A stretch of 64,000 bases of DNA from Calditrichales bacterium MX18-03 (GTDB taxonomy: Bacteria; Bacillota; Clostridia; Lutisporales; Lutisporaceae). A program made the translations under genes and the position numbers. The notes under the pieces were generated by a model that was given only the letters and a program-made list of their open reading frames with translations, made no database searches and was not told the origin of the DNA. Below are positions 34,236-44,684 of the stretch, piece after piece (position 1 is the first letter of the stretch; each line of letters starts with the position of its first letter). The stretch is from contig JAJGRE010000001.1 in NCBI GenBank assembly GCA_021083345.1, positions 248,001 through 312,000 on the forward strand. The letters are read 5' to 3'.

Positions 34236-36339
34236 ATTCTTCAGTTTCCTTTTCCTTGGTTTCGTTGTCTGCCATGGCGTGGCGTCTGGAAAGGTTGATC
34301 CTTCCCTGCTTGTCGATCTCAGTGACCTTTACCAGTATTTCATCACCGATACTGACCACGTCTTCCACCTTCTCCACCCGCTTGTTATCCAGCTTGGAGA
34401 TATGGACCAGACCTTCTTTGCCAGGCAGGATTTCGACAAAAGCACCGAAGTTCATGATGCGCATGACCTTGCCCAGGTAGATCTCGCCTTCCTGTACTTC
34501 CTTGGTCAGTCCTTCAATGATCTTAACGGCTCTCTCTCCATCCTTCTGGTTGGTTGCTGCGATAAAGACTCTTCCGTCGTCTTCTATGTCGATCTTGACG
34601 TTGGTCTCGGCAATGATCTTGTTGATCATTTTTCCGCCCGGTCCTATAACATCTCTGATCTTATCCGGATCGATCTTCATGGTGATAATCTTGGGTGCAT
34701 AGGGTGATAGCTCTTTTCTTGGCTCTTTGATGGCTGTCAGCATCTTATCCAGGATATACAGCCTGCCGATTCTTGCCTGCTCAAGTGCTCTTTCCAGTAT
34801 CGGTCTGTCTATCCCTGCTATTTTGATATCCATCTGTACGGCTGTAATCCCCTTTGATGTGCCGGCAACCTTGAAATCCATGTCGCCAAGGAAATCCTCC
34901 ATACCCTGAATATCCGTCAGAACAGCTACATGCTCGTTTTCCTTCATCAAACCCATGGCTACCCCTGCAACCGGTGCTTTAATCGGTACCCCTGCATCCA
35001 TCAATGCCAGGGTGCTTCCGCAAACGCTGGCCTGGGATGTTGAGCCGTTGGAGCTGACTACTTCGGAGACCAGACGGATGGTGTACGGGAACTCTTCTTC
35101 AGAAGGGATCATGGGCTCTAAAGCTCTCTCAGCCAAAGCACCGTGTCCGATTTCTCTACGCCCCGGACCTCTCATGAACCGTGTTTCTCCGACGCTGTAC
35201 GGCGGGAAATTGTAATGATGTATGTAACGCTTGGATTCCTCTTCTGTCAGACCGTCAAGCACCTGAACATCTCCCAGGGCTCCTAACGTCGCAATGGTCA
35301 GAACCTGCGTCTGTCCTCTGGTGAAAAGCCCTGATCCATGCACTCTGGGCAGAACGCCTACTTCACTGGTTATTGGTCTGATTTCATCCGTTTTACGGTC
35401 ATCCGGACGGATGCCTTCTTCGGTAATCAGCTTACGCACCTGTTCCTTCAGGATATCGTACAGCACCTCGTCAATTTCCTTTTCTCTTCCGGGGTACACT
35501 TCTGCAAAGTGAGCAAAGGTATCTTCCTTTACCTTTTCGATATTCGCCTGTCTCTCTTGCTTGTCAAAGGTTCTGATGGCATCCAGGGTTTTTTGCGTTG
35601 CAAAATCTCTGACTGTGCTGTTGATCTCTTCATCCACCTTGAAAAGCTTGATCTCTCTCTTCGGCTTGCCTACCTTGGTCACCATTTCCTCAATAAAAGC
35701 AACGATCTTCCTGATATTGTCATGTCCAAACATGATGGCTTCCAGCATGACATCTTCCGGAACCTCTTTTGCCCCGGCTTCAACCATCATGACAGCATCC
35801 TTGGTACCGGATACCACCAGATGCAGATCGCTTTTTTCCCGTTCTGCCGCAGTGGGGTTCAGTACGAATTCACCGTCTATGCGGCCAACCAGCACCGAAC
35901 CGGTAGGTCCCATAAAAGGTATGGAAGATATGGACAGTGCAGCCGATGAGCCGATCATGCCGCATATCTCAGGCAGGTTATCCTGGTCAACGGACATTAC
36001 GGTTGCTACAACCTGGACATCGTTCCTGAAGCCGTCGGGAAACAGCGGGCGGATCGGTCTGTCAATCAGCCTGGCTGAAAGAATTGCCTTCTCAGTCGGT
36101 CTTCCTTCTCTCTTAATAAAGCCTCCCGGAATCTTGCCGACCGCATATAACCTCTCTTCATAGTCCACGCTCAGCGGGAAAAAATCAATGCCTTCTCTCG
36201 GCTTATCCGACGCACAGGCTGTAACCAGTACGACCGTATCGCCATATTTGACAAGTACGGCTGCATCAGCCAACTGTGCTATTCTGCCGGTTTCAATACT
36301 TAATTTGCGACCCGCCAGATCCATTTGAAATAATTCCAC
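34234..36339 (-). CDS. pnp: Polyribonucleotide nucleotidyltransferase (PNPase)
   Basis: This 701-residue phosphorolytic 3'-5' exoribonuclease has two RNase PH domains (about residues 10-140 and 310-450), a helical linker, a KH domain ([20 protein letters not shown]) and a C-terminal S1 domain. The GTG start at 36339 has AAAGGAGG 7 bases upstream and gives the family's N-terminus ([20 protein letters not shown]). An upstream ATG at 36411 only adds unrelated residues. It follows rpsO, as usual, but is separated from it by a terminator. Confidence 0.96.
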   Translation of the reverse strand: MELFQMDLAGRKLSIETGRIAQLADAAVLVKYGDTVVLVTACASDKPREGIDFFPLSVDYEERLYAVGKIPGGFIKREGRPTEKAILSARLIDRPIRPLFPDGFRNDVQVVATVMSVDQDNLPEICGMIGSSAALSISSIPFMGPTGSVLVGRIDGEFVLNPTAAEREKSDLHLVVSGTKDAVMMVEAGAKEVPEDVMLEAIMFGHDNIRKIVAFIEEMVTKVGKPKREIKLFKVDEEINSTVRDFATQKTLDAIRTFDKQERQANIEKVKEDTFAHFAEVYPGREKEIDEVLYDILKEQVRKLITEEGIRPDDRKTDEIRPITSEVGVLPRVHGSGLFTRGQTQVLTIATLGALGDVQVLDGLTEEESKRYIHHYNFPPYSVGETRFMRGPGRREIGHGALAERALEPMIPSEEEFPYTIRLVSEVVSSNGSTSQASVCGSTLALMDAGVPIKAPVAGVAMGLMKENEHVAVLTDIQGMEDFLGDMDFKVAGTSKGITAVQMDIKIAGIDRPILERALEQARIGRLYILDKMLTAIKEPRKELSPYAPKIITMKIDPDKIRDVIGPGGKMINKIIAETNVKIDIEDDGRVFIAATNQKDGERAVKIIEGLTKEVQEGEIYLGKVMRIMNFGAFVEILPGKEGLVHISKLDNKRVEKVEDVVSIGDEILVKVTEIDKQGRINLSRRHAMADNETKEKETEE

Positions 36340-36454
36340 GTATTTTCCTCCTTTCAACTCAATATGACAGGACTTGAAATATGAATGATCATTTTTCCAA
36401 ATCCATATCAATACTTCTTCACATCTTTATTATTTCCTTCATCATCATAAAAAA

Positions 36455-36487
36455 AACTTAAAATAAAGGACGGGGTGAACCCCGCCC
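36455..36487 (-). terminator. Terminator after rpsO
   Basis: GGACGGGG (36468-36475) pairs with CCCCGCCC (36480-36487), one G-U pair, with a TGAA-type loop, then T-rich sequence on the minus strand. It lies 3 bases past rpsO. Confidence 0.88.
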
Positions 36488-36489
36488 AC

Positions 36490-36759
36490 TTATTTTCTTA
36501 ATCCTAATTTTTCAATGATGCTGCGATATCTTTCAATATCCTTGGATTTCAGGTAGTTGAGTAATCCTCTTCTCTGTCCGACCATCTTGAGCAGACCTCT
36601 TCTTGAATGGTGGTCCTTCTTGTTTGTCTGAAGATGACCGTTCAAGCTGTTGATCCTCTGAGTCAGAATGGCGATCTGTACCTCCGGTGAACCGGTGTCG
36701 CCTTCCTTCAGCGCATGCTTCTGGATGATCTCCTGCTTTAAATCCTTAGCTAATGCCAT
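36490..36759 (-). CDS. rpsO: 30S ribosomal protein S15
   Basis: The 89-residue protein binds the central domain of 16S rRNA and nucleates platform assembly. Conserved S15 blocks are [33 protein letters not shown] and LLNYLK. The ATG at 36759 has GGGAGG at 7 bases; longer frames upstream are not coding. It has its own promoter, a hairpin-containing leader and a terminator. Confidence 0.97.
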   Translation of the reverse strand: MALAKDLKQEIIQKHALKEGDTGSPEVQIAILTQRINSLNGHLQTNKKDHHSRRGLLKMVGQRRGLLNYLKSKDIERYRSIIEKLGLRK

Positions 36760-36838
36760 TGTTTCACCTCCCAATCTATTCGCCAAAAGCCAAGCAAACC
36801 GTCGGTGAGTCGGTATACCGAGCAAATGGTCTTTTAAC
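36760..36838 (-). promoter_or_regulatory. Leader of rpsO (possible S15 autoregulatory RNA)
   Basis: About 79 transcribed bases precede the start codon and include the palindrome TCGGTATACCGA and a further CACCGACGG segment. S15 represses its own mRNA through varied leader structures in many bacteria. I see hairpin potential but cannot match a defined class. Confidence 0.35.
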
Positions 36839-36844
36839 ATAAAG

Positions 36845-36873
36845 ATTTTAACACATATGATTTCCATTGTAAA
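36845..36873 (-). promoter_or_regulatory. Sigma-A promoter of rpsO
   Basis: TTTACA (36868-36873) and TAAAAT (36845-36850) are 17 bases apart, between ribF and rpsO. Confidence 0.65.
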
Positions 36874-36884
36874 GGATAATTATT

Positions 36885-37802
36885 CTATTCGGAATAGGCC
36901 TGCCGGCCGGATATGTCCTTCCGGATCTGCTCTACCAGTTCCTGCATGGCGGCAAACTTGACCTCGTCCCTGATTCTCCTCAAAAAGAAAATTTCAATGT
37001 GTTCATCATAAATGTCATCCTTAAATCCGATCAAGTGTGTTTCCACCGTCAGGCACTCTCCGTCAAAGGTCGGATTATAGCCTATATTGGTTACACTCTT
37101 ATAAAGCCGGTCTTTCACCTGCGTGGTGGTATAATAGACGCCTTTATGGGGCAGGGTCATAACGTTGCTTACTTCAATGTTTGCCGTCTTGATGCCCATG
37201 ACTTCACCGTTCTGCTTTCCCAATACCACCGTGCCGTGCAATGAGAAGGGTCTTCCAAGATATACCGGACCGTTCTCCACAGCACCACTTCTGACAACAT
37301 GGCGGATCATGCTGCTGGACACCGTATGTCCGCCCACCACCACAGCCGGGACCACATCCACCTTAAAGCCGTATTTTTCACCCAGCTTTTCCATTATTTC
37401 CGCGTTGCCTTCTCCCTTATGTCCAAACCGGTAATTATATCCGATTATGACACATTTTGCATGAAAGTATCCGATCAGGACTTCCTTCACGAAGTCTTCA
37501 GCACCCAGGTCCTTGATCCTTGAGAAATCCTCAAGAAACATATAATCAACGCCCAGCCCTTCCATGATTTCAGCCCGCTTGGTATTATCCGTCAGCATGT
37601 AGATTGGTTTTCCGGGCGAAAGCACCCTACGTGGATGCTTGGAGAAGGTATACACCATGCTCCTGGTGCCGAAGTGCCGCGACTCTTCCATAAGCAGCCG
37701 GATCAGCTTCTGATGGCCCAAGTGCACGCCGTCAAAGCTTCCCAATGCAATACAAAAAGGCGCGTCCTTTTCTCCTGCGGAATATTTTTCTATTATCTCC
37801 AT
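36885..37802 (-). CDS. ribF: Bifunctional riboflavin kinase/FAD synthetase
   Basis: The 305-residue enzyme converts riboflavin to FMN and FAD. The N-terminal FAD-synthetase domain has IALGSFDGVHLGHQKLIRLL and IIGYNYRFGHKGEGN. The C-terminal kinase domain has GRPFSLHGTVVLGKQNG, the TANIE motif and the catalytic Glu in CLTVETHLIGF. It closes the rimP-nusA-infB operon 22 bases after truB, a standard Firmicute position. Confidence 0.95.
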   Translation of the reverse strand: MEIIEKYSAGEKDAPFCIALGSFDGVHLGHQKLIRLLMEESRHFGTRSMVYTFSKHPRRVLSPGKPIYMLTDNTKRAEIMEGLGVDYMFLEDFSRIKDLGAEDFVKEVLIGYFHAKCVIIGYNYRFGHKGEGNAEIMEKLGEKYGFKVDVVPAVVVGGHTVSSSMIRHVVRSGAVENGPVYLGRPFSLHGTVVLGKQNGEVMGIKTANIEVSNVMTLPHKGVYYTTTQVKDRLYKSVTNIGYNPTFDGECLTVETHLIGFKDDIYDEHIEIFFLRRIRDEVKFAAMQELVEQIRKDISGRQAYSE

Positions 37803-37824
37803 GTAATCACCTTTAAAATGCAGT

Positions 37825-38736
37825 TTATATCAGTAAATTTTTTATCTTGATTACTTTCCGTTGCTCTGTTTCGTCAAACAGGACAGTCCCTAACCCAATA
37901 AAGGACTGTTCCAGATAGATCCTGATGTCTTCACCCGCCGCCACGCCTGCAGCACCGCCCACAATCCCCTGCTCATAAAGCAGGTTTCCGTTCATAACAG
38001 CGTTCCTGGCGGACGGCTTGACCCATATGGCAGGGTAGCTTATAAATACACTGTCGATGGGGTCAACGATGCTGTCAACTTTTCCCTCTCGCACGGCTTT
38101 TTCGATTTCTTCCAGCGTATGTGCCTTATCGATGGTATAAGGTGTTGAAGCCGTACGGATCAACTGCGCCATATGTGCGCCGCAGCCAATCTGCTCCCCG
38201 ATATCCCGGCAAAGCGAGCGAATATACGTTCCTTTTGAGCAGCATATATCCATCACCGCTTCATCCGCGCCTTCCATCGCAACAAGCGAGATGTCGAAAA
38301 TCTCGACCTCCCGGGAAGCGATTTCTACCTGCTCACCTTCCAATGCGTATTGGTACAGCTTCTTGCCCTTGAGCTTGATGGCGGAATAAATGGGTGGAAT
38401 CTGGCTGATTCTGCCTTTGAAGCAGTTCAATACCTCTAATAGATCATCCGGGTCAATCCTGCCTGCCGGCCGTGTTTCAAGCATGCTGCCATAGCGGTCG
38501 CCGGTATCGGTTGTAATCCCGAATTTGATGGTTGCCCTGTACCTTTTCTGCTTATCTGTCAGGTACTGTACCACCTTTGTTCCCTTCCCGATACAAACAG
38601 GCAGTACCCCTGCCGCTTCCGGATCAAGGGTACCTGTATGTCCAACCTTTTTTGTACCCAGAACCCGCCGGACAAAATAGACCACATCGTGTGAGGTCAT
38701 TCCCGGAGGCTTCAGGACATTCATGATGCCGTTCAT
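37825..38736 (-). CDS. truB: tRNA pseudouridine(55) synthase TruB
   Basis: The 303-residue enzyme makes pseudouridine 55 in the T-loop of tRNAs. The catalytic Asp lies in HTGTLDPEAAGVLPVCIG (about residue 38), with the LKPPGMTSHDVV start and the KGTYIRSLCRDIG block. A small C-terminal PUA-like domain follows. Its start overlaps nrnA by 4 bases. Confidence 0.96.
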   Translation of the reverse strand: MNGIMNVLKPPGMTSHDVVYFVRRVLGTKKVGHTGTLDPEAAGVLPVCIGKGTKVVQYLTDKQKRYRATIKFGITTDTGDRYGSMLETRPAGRIDPDDLLEVLNCFKGRISQIPPIYSAIKLKGKKLYQYALEGEQVEIASREVEIFDISLVAMEGADEAVMDICCSKGTYIRSLCRDIGEQIGCGAHMAQLIRTASTPYTIDKAHTLEEIEKAVREGKVDSIVDPIDSVFISYPAIWVKPSARNAVMNGNLLYEQGIVGGAAGVAAGEDIRIYLEQSFIGLGTVLFDETEQRKVIKIKNLLI

Positions 38737-39704
38737 ATTGTATCCACACCTTGCTGAAATTCCTTGATAACCGCTTCTATCACCATGGCCTTGACTTCAT
38801 CCACACTGCCGGCCACAGTGCATCCCGCTGCACGGATATGCCCGCCGCCGCCGAATTGCTTTGCCACCCGGCATACATCCACAAACCGTTTGGATCTGAA
38901 GCCCACCTTGACCTTTCCGGGCTCCAGCTCCTTCAAAAATACTGCTGCCTCAACACTTTCAATATCCCGGGCCAGATTGACCAGGCCATCGCTGTCTTCC
39001 GGCTTTGCACCTGCTGCATCAAGCTTTTCCCTGTCCATCGCTATACAAGCGACCTTGTCTTCATGATAAAACTCCAACGTCTCCAATGCCAGCTTCATTA
39101 GGAGAACCTTCTCCTTGGAATTGTTCTGGTAAATCTGCTCAAACATCCGCGGCGCACTAACGCCGTTGTTGATCAGGTCTCCAGCTATCTGATGGGTGAC
39201 GGAGGTGGTGTTGGCATATTGAAACTGGCCTGTATCCGTCACGATGGAGGTATAAAGGCATTCTGATATATCTTGATCCATGGGTATGCCCATGATCTTG
39301 ATGATCTGGTATACCATTTCTCCCACCGCTGCAGCATTGGCATCTACCATGTTCAGGTTTCCGTACGCCGTATTGCTGATATGGTGATCAATGTTGATGA
39401 TAAAATTGTTTTCCAGGTATTGGCTGCACTTGCCAAGGAGCTTCGGTTCTCCGCAATCTAATACAACCACCGAATCAAAGGCTTCCCATGTGCCCGGTCT
39501 TTCTACCTTGTCGGCGTTCTTCAGGAATCGGTACAGCCTGGGTACTTCATCGTCAAGTATATAGCGGACATTCTTGCCCGTTCTCTCCAGGGCATTGTAT
39601 AAGCCCAGAGAAGAGCCGATGTTGTCGCCATCCGGCGCCACATGGGACAATATGGCGATACTGCTGCTGTCTTTGATCCGGCTGATGATTTTGGGATAGA
39701 TCAC
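38733..39704 (-). CDS. nrnA: DHH-family bifunctional oligoribonuclease/PAP phosphatase
   Basis: The 323-residue DHH/DHHA1 protein has the metal motifs HVAPDGDNIGS, VVLDCGEP and NIDHHISNTAYG, and the DHHA1 substrate motif GGGGHIRAAGC near the C-terminus. NrnA degrades nano-RNA and dephosphorylates pAp. It overlaps both rbfA and truB by 4 bases, so all three are translationally coupled. Confidence 0.94.
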   Translation of the reverse strand: MIYPKIISRIKDSSSIAILSHVAPDGDNIGSSLGLYNALERTGKNVRYILDDEVPRLYRFLKNADKVERPGTWEAFDSVVVLDCGEPKLLGKCSQYLENNFIINIDHHISNTAYGNLNMVDANAAAVGEMVYQIIKIMGIPMDQDISECLYTSIVTDTGQFQYANTTSVTHQIAGDLINNGVSAPRMFEQIYQNNSKEKVLLMKLALETLEFYHEDKVACIAMDREKLDAAGAKPEDSDGLVNLARDIESVEAAVFLKELEPGKVKVGFRSKRFVDVCRVAKQFGGGGHIRAAGCTVAGSVDEVKAMVIEAVIKEFQQGVDTI

Positions 39705-40066
39705 CTGTTTTCTCCCCCATCCTGCTGCTTTACGTCATGTAGAAGCTTCATGATATGTGCACCATGCTCAATCGACTTATCCAATACAAAATTGATTTCC
39801 GGCGTATATCTCAGATTGATGCGGTTGCCCAGCTCCTTGCGGATATACCCCGCCGCACTGTTGAGTCCCTTCAGAGTGGCTTGTTTTTCTTCATCAGTGC
39901 CCAGCACGCTGATATGCACCTTGGCAAACCGCAGGTCCGGTGTCACTTCTGCCGCAACCACGCTGCTCATCATGGCAATTCTGGGATCCTTCAGCTCCTG
40001 GCGGATAATTTCACTGATTTCTCTTTTGACTTCTTCCGAAATCCGGTCAATGCGATGCTTTGACAT
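39701..40066 (-). CDS. rbfA: 30S ribosome-binding factor RbfA
   Basis: The 121-residue KH-like protein matures the 16S rRNA 5' end and aids cold adaptation. Family blocks are RIDRISEEVKREISEIIRQEL near the start (first residues), VTPDLRFAKVHISVLG and NLRYTPEINFVLD. It lies 19 bases after infB. Confidence 0.95.
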   Translation of the reverse strand: MSKHRIDRISEEVKREISEIIRQELKDPRIAMMSSVVAAEVTPDLRFAKVHISVLGTDEEKQATLKGLNSAAGYIRKELGNRINLRYTPEINFVLDKSIEHGAHIMKLLHDVKQQDGGENR

Positions 40067-40085
40067 GGCTTTTCACCTGCCTGTT

Positions 40086-42992
40086 CTATTTTCTCGGCAC
40101 GGTCTCGATGGTATAGGATTCGATGATGTCGCCTTCCTTGATATCATTGAACCTTTCAATGTTCAGACCGCATTCATAACCTGTATTGACTTCCTTGGCA
40201 TCATCCTTGAAACGCTTCAGGGAAGCCAGCTTGCCTTCATGTACGACGATACCGTTCCGGATAACCCGGATATCGCTGGAACGGGTGATCTTGCCATCCG
40301 TTACATAACCCCCGGCAATCGTACCGATGCTGGAAACCTTGAAGGTTGCTCTTACTTCCACATGTCCCTGTATGACTTCCTTATACTCCGGCTCCAGCAT
40401 GCCCTTCATGGCTGCTTCTATATCTTCAATAGCATTGTAGATGACACGGTAAAGCCGTACATCCACCTTATCCCTTTCGGCCAGCGCCATCGCGGCCGGC
40501 TGGGGTCTTACGTTAAAACCTATGATAATCGCGTTGGATGCAGAGGCAAACATAACGTCTGTCTCGGTAATGGCACCCACACCGCCGTGTATGGTTTTGA
40601 CTTTGACTTCATTGTTGCTGAGCTTGGCAAGCGACTGCTTCACTGCTTCAACAGAACCCTGGACATCGGCCTTGACGATGACGTTGAGATCCTTGACTTT
40701 GCCTTCCTGGATCTGATTGAACAGCTCATCCAGAGAAACCTTCTGCTTGCTCTGCTGCTGTGTCAGCCACTGCTTATCCCGGCGCTTTTCGGCAATCAGT
40801 TTGGCAATTCTTTCATCATCCACCACATTGAAAATGTCGCCGGCATCCGGAACCTCCGAAAGACCTTGAATTTCAACCGGTGTAGAAGGACCTGCCTTCT
40901 TGACCCGTTTTCCCTTGTCATCGATCATGGCTCTGACTTTTCCGAAGGTATTGCCGACAACAAAGGTATCTCCGATATTCAATGTACCGGTCTGGATCAG
41001 GACAGTTGCCACCGGACCCTTGCCTTTATCCAACTCTGCTTCTATGACCGTTCCGATAGCCTTCCTGTTGGGGTTTGCTTTCAGTTCCTGCATTTCTGCC
41101 ACCAAAAGTATCATTTCCAACAGGTTGTCGATGTTGATCTTCTGCTTTGCGGACACAGGCACGAAGATGGTATCTCCGCCCCACTCCTCAGAAACCAGCC
41201 CGTATTCCGTCAGCTCCTGCTTGACCTTATCAGGGTTGGCACCGGGTTTGTCAATCTTGTTTACTGCTACGATAATGGCAACATTAGCTGCCTTTGCATG
41301 GTTGATTGCTTCAACCGTCTGAGGCATAACACCGTCGTCGGCCGCAACCACCAGAATAGCAATGTCCGTTACCTTGGCACCGCGGGCACGCATTGCCGTG
41401 AAGGCTTCGTGACCCGGCGTATCCAGGAACGCTATTTTCTTTCCGTCAATAGTGACGGTATAGGCACCGATATGCTGTGTTATGCCGCCAGCTTCAGTGG
41501 CAATGACATTGGTCTCACGGATGGCATCCAGAAGGGATGTCTTTCCATGGTCAACATGGCCCATGATGGTTACCACCGGCGGCCTGAGCTTCAGATCCTC
41601 CGTCTTATCCTCATCAAACTTCAGCAGCACTTCTTCGCTTTCCTTATCGATTTGCTTTTCGACTGTTGCGCCGAATTCTCCGCAAATCAAAGCAGCTGTA
41701 TCAAAATCCAGCTCCTGGTTGATGGTGGCCATAACGCCGATCATCAACAGCTTCTTGATGATGTCGGTAGCTGTTTTTCCAAGCTTTTCCCCCAGTTCCT
41801 TGACTGATGTGGATTCGCCGATCTTGATGGGCTTCTTGCTGACCTGAGGCTCATCTCGCTTTACATCAGCCATATCCCTTCTGCCAAAAGGTCTTCCGCC
41901 TGGTCTTCCCTGAGGTCTGCCCCCTGGTCTTCCCTGAGGTTTCTTGCCTATTTTTTCTACTTTGGAGAAGTCCTTCTTGGTGGTAGTAATGATATTGGCT
42001 GCTTCTATCTTCTCCAAAGCTTCTGATTTCTTTATGATTTCTTCATTCTGGTTTTCCGGCTTGGGACTTGTAGCATTGTTGGGCCTGCTGCTTTGCGGCC
42101 TTGGTGCCGGTGGTCTGTTTGCCGGACGGTTGTCTGGCCGATAATCCGGTCTGTTGCCCTGCGGCCTATTGTCATACCGGTTGTCGGGACGGTTCTGTCC
42201 TGCCGGACGGTTATCTGCCGGGCGGTTATCTGCCGGGCGGTTATCCGCCGGGCGGTTATCAGGCCGATAATCCGGTCTGTTGCCCTGCGGCCTATTGTCA
42301 TACCGGTTGTCAGGACGGTTCTGTCCTGCCGGACGGTTATCTGCAGGTCGGTTATCCGTCGGACGGTTATCAGGCCGATAATCCGGTCTGCTTCCCTGCG
42401 GCCTATTGTCATACCGGTTGTCGGGACGGTTCTGCCCTGCCGGACGGTTATCTGCAGGTCGGTTATCCGTGGGACGGTTATCAGGCCGATAATCCGGTCT
42501 GCTGCCCTGCGGCCTATTGTCATACCGGTTGTCGGGACGGTTCTGCCCTGCCGGACGGTTATCTGCAGGTCGGTTATCTGTGGGACGGTTATCAGGCCGA
42601 TAATCCGGTCTGCTGCCCTGCGGCCGATTGTCATACCGGTTGTCGGGACGGTTCTGTCCTGCCGGACGGTTATCAGGCCTGTTATCCTGCCGATTAAAGG
42701 TTTGACCTTCCGGTCTGCCTTCGTGTCTTTGCTCCGGTCTTCTCTCAGCAGTCCTCTCAGGCGTTCTTTCCGGAACTCTGTCCGGAGCCTTTTCCGGCGC
42801 TTTTTCAGGCTTCTTTTCTTCGTCCTTTTTCTTTTGTTTTTCAAAGTGGCCCTTTATAGTCTTTACATCCTCGTCTTCCAAGGAACTCATGTGGTTATGA
42901 ACATCTATTTTCAGGCCTTGTACCACTGTGATAAGGTCTTTGCTAGACGTTCCCAGTTCCTTGGCCAGCTCGTATATTCTTACCTTATTCAA
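40086..42992 (-). CDS. infB: Translation initiation factor IF-2
   Basis: This 968-residue GTPase delivers initiator tRNA to the 30S subunit. A short N-terminal IF2N domain ([18 protein letters not shown]) is followed by a long low-complexity linker (about residues 70-320) with tandem 37-residue repeats. A second IF2N block ([18 protein letters not shown]) leads to the G domain with [18 protein letters not shown] and NKIDKP, then domains II-IV. The TTG start at 42992 has GGGGG 7 bases upstream and gives the usual N-terminus. It overlaps ylxQ by 8 bases. Confidence 0.96.
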   Translation of the reverse strand: MNKVRIYELAKELGTSSKDLITVVQGLKIDVHNHMSSLEDEDVKTIKGHFEKQKKKDEEKKPEKAPEKAPDRVPERTPERTAERRPEQRHEGRPEGQTFNRQDNRPDNRPAGQNRPDNRYDNRPQGSRPDYRPDNRPTDNRPADNRPAGQNRPDNRYDNRPQGSRPDYRPDNRPTDNRPADNRPAGQNRPDNRYDNRPQGSRPDYRPDNRPTDNRPADNRPAGQNRPDNRYDNRPQGNRPDYRPDNRPADNRPADNRPADNRPAGQNRPDNRYDNRPQGNRPDYRPDNRPANRPPAPRPQSSRPNNATSPKPENQNEEIIKKSEALEKIEAANIITTTKKDFSKVEKIGKKPQGRPGGRPQGRPGGRPFGRRDMADVKRDEPQVSKKPIKIGESTSVKELGEKLGKTATDIIKKLLMIGVMATINQELDFDTAALICGEFGATVEKQIDKESEEVLLKFDEDKTEDLKLRPPVVTIMGHVDHGKTSLLDAIRETNVIATEAGGITQHIGAYTVTIDGKKIAFLDTPGHEAFTAMRARGAKVTDIAILVVAADDGVMPQTVEAINHAKAANVAIIVAVNKIDKPGANPDKVKQELTEYGLVSEEWGGDTIFVPVSAKQKINIDNLLEMILLVAEMQELKANPNRKAIGTVIEAELDKGKGPVATVLIQTGTLNIGDTFVVGNTFGKVRAMIDDKGKRVKKAGPSTPVEIQGLSEVPDAGDIFNVVDDERIAKLIAEKRRDKQWLTQQQSKQKVSLDELFNQIQEGKVKDLNVIVKADVQGSVEAVKQSLAKLSNNEVKVKTIHGGVGAITETDVMFASASNAIIIGFNVRPQPAAMALAERDKVDVRLYRVIYNAIEDIEAAMKGMLEPEYKEVIQGHVEVRATFKVSSIGTIAGGYVTDGKITRSSDIRVIRNGIVVHEGKLASLKRFKDDAKEVNTGYECGLNIERFNDIKEGDIIESYTIETVPRK
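42118..42690. repeat. 111-bp tandem repeats in infB
   Basis: A marker (GTCATACCGGTTGTC) recurs at 42171, 42297, 42408, 42519 and 42630, giving periods of 126, 111, 111 and 111 bases. Each unit encodes about 37 residues of the type [19 protein letters not shown] with added [12 protein letters not shown]. The longer first period comes from an extra pentapeptide copy (ADNRP). Copies are nearly identical, indicating recent expansion by unequal recombination or slippage. Confidence 0.95.
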
Positions 42993-43326
42993 ACGATTCA
43001 CCCCCAGGATTTTCTTTTTGGTCAACATTTTTGTCAATCCTTATACGCAGGGCATCTCCAAAACCCTGATCCGTTATGGCGACAACGGATCTTTCGCTTT
43101 TGCCCACGCACAAGCCCAGCTGCTCTTTTGTGCCCCATACCTTGCATTCCACATGATAAAAGGCCGCTGCATTCCTGAAACGCTTCTCTGTGTTCTCCGA
43201 TGCGTCCCCGGACAGTATCAGAAGCTTGACCTTCCCGGCCCGTACAGCATTGCGGACCGCATCCTCTCCCGTGACGATCTTTCCTGCCTTGCAGGCAAGG
43301 CTGATCATGGAGTAAACATTATTCAT
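42985..43326 (-). CDS. ylxQ: L7Ae-family ribosomal/RNA-binding protein YlxQ
   Basis: The 113-residue L7Ae/L30e/S12e-type kink-turn-binding protein begins [22 protein letters not shown], with [13 protein letters not shown] and the C-terminal block [14 protein letters not shown]. Its exact role is unknown, though it is always found between ylxR and infB. It overlaps both neighbours by 8 bases. Confidence 0.92.
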   Translation of the reverse strand: MNNVYSMISLACKAGKIVTGEDAVRNAVRAGKVKLLILSGDASENTEKRFRNAAAFYHVECKVWGTKEQLGLCVGKSERSVVAITDQGFGDALRIRIDKNVDQKENPGGESFE

Positions 43327-43591
43327 TGTGCTCCAACTGCTCCCTTAGCTTAATAAATATCTCACCGTCTACAGAGACCTCCAGTGCCCGCTCCACCCTT
43401 TTGGCTTTTACCGCACTGTCCAGGCAGCTGATGCTGGGGCAGATGTAACAACCCCGCCCCGGCGCTTTTCCGACTTTGTCGATATTCACCTTGCCCTCCG
43501 GACTTCTGACGATCCGGATCAGCTCCTTTTTGGGTTTCATTTCGTTGCAGCCCAGGCATTTTCTGAGCGGTACCTTTTTCTTTTTCAGCAT
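43319..43591 (-). CDS. ylxR: YlxR-family RNA-binding protein (RNase P modulator)
   Basis: The 90-residue protein has the family's R-K-C-x-G-C-x4-K core (PLRKCLGCNEMKPKKELIRI) and the GRGCYICPSISC block. YlxR (RnpM) has been linked to modulation of RNase P in Bacillus. It lies 15 bases after nusA. Confidence 0.92.
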   Translation of the reverse strand: MLKKKKVPLRKCLGCNEMKPKKELIRIVRSPEGKVNIDKVGKAPGRGCYICPSISCLDSAVKAKRVERALEVSVDGEIFIKLREQLEHNE

Positions 43592-43606
43592 ACCGTCACT
43601 TCCCCC

Positions 43607-44647
43607 CTACAAATTGGAAAGCTGTGACTGGCTCTTGATGTCGATTTTGTAACCGGTGAGTTTGGCTGCCAGGCGTGCGTTCTGCCCTTCCTTCCCGATT
43701 GCAAGGGAAAGTTGGGAATCATTGACGACCACCTTTGCACTGTTGATTTCCTTATCCACCGTAACGTTTATGACCTTCGCAGGGCTTAAGGCACTGCCTA
43801 CAAACACCATCGGATCCTCATTCCATTCAATGATGTCTATTTTTTCGCCTCTCAGCTCATCCACAATGAACTGAACCCGCTGGCCCCTCTGTCCGACACA
43901 GGCACCAACAGCGTCAATATTCTCATCATGGGAATACACGGCAATTTTTGTTCTGCTGCCTGCCTCCCGCGCAATACTCTTTATCTCTACGATGCCATCC
44001 TGGATTTCCGGTACTTCCAGCTCAAAGAGCCGTTTGACCAGCCCCGGATGCGTTCTAGAAAGGACGATCTGAGGTCCTTTCGTCGTCTTCTTAACCTCTA
44101 CGATAAAAGTCTTGATCCTATCCCCTATGTTGTACACTTCATTGGGGGTCTGCTCATTGGGTCCCAGCACGGCCTCGGTTTTACCGAGGTCGATGTATAT
44201 GTTGTTCTTTTCTTTCCGCTGCACCAAACCGGTTATGATCTCACTTTCCCGGCTGATGAATTCATCAAAAACGATGCCTCTTTCCGCTTCACGGATCCGT
44301 TGCACCACAACCTGCTTGGCCGTTTGTGCCGCAATACGTCCGAAGTTTCTGGGCGTAACCTTTTTTTCTACGATATCACCCAGATTGAAGTTCTTGTTGA
44401 TGGCCTTGGCTTCTTCAACGCTGATCTGAAGCAAATCATTCTCCACTTCTTCCGAAACGGTCTTCAACGCATAGACGTCTACCTCTCCGGTGTCCCTGCT
44501 GATTGATACCTTCACATTCTGTGAGGTGCCGAAATTCTTCTTGAAAGCGGATACCAGCGCTACATCAATGGCATCAATCAATAACTCCTTGGATATGCCT
44601 TTCTCCTTGGCAATCTGGTCCAATGCCTGGAGGAACTCTCCATTCAT
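43607..44647 (-). CDS. nusA: Transcription termination/antitermination factor NusA
   Basis: The 346-residue protein binds RNA polymerase and affects pausing, termination and antitermination. An N-terminal polymerase-binding domain (about 1-120), an S1 domain (about 130-200) and two KH domains ([20 protein letters not shown] and [20 protein letters not shown]) are seen. It lacks the acidic repeats found in enterobacteria, as usual in Firmicutes. It follows rimP by 37 bases. Confidence 0.96.
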   Translation of the reverse strand: MNGEFLQALDQIAKEKGISKELLIDAIDVALVSAFKKNFGTSQNVKVSISRDTGEVDVYALKTVSEEVENDLLQISVEEAKAINKNFNLGDIVEKKVTPRNFGRIAAQTAKQVVVQRIREAERGIVFDEFISRESEIITGLVQRKEKNNIYIDLGKTEAVLGPNEQTPNEVYNIGDRIKTFIVEVKKTTKGPQIVLSRTHPGLVKRLFELEVPEIQDGIVEIKSIAREAGSRTKIAVYSHDENIDAVGACVGQRGQRVQFIVDELRGEKIDIIEWNEDPMVFVGSALSPAKVINVTVDKEINSAKVVVNDSQLSLAIGKEGQNARLAAKLTGYKIDIKSQSQLSNL

Positions 44648-44684
44648 CTATTTCCCCTCCTAATCCTGCAAAAAATTTTCTATA

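Noticed and set aside
39642-41807. 721-codon open frame on the plus strand
   Set aside because: It is antisense to rbfA and infB and has no family resemblance; it reflects codon bias of the opposite strand.
42118-42690. CRISPR array
   Set aside because: The repeats are contiguous 111-bp coding units in frame with IF2, without unique spacers.
42093-43178. 361-codon plus-strand frame with repeats
   Set aside because: It is the mirror of the infB repeat array and the overlapping ylxQ; long antisense frames arise from the repeated codons.
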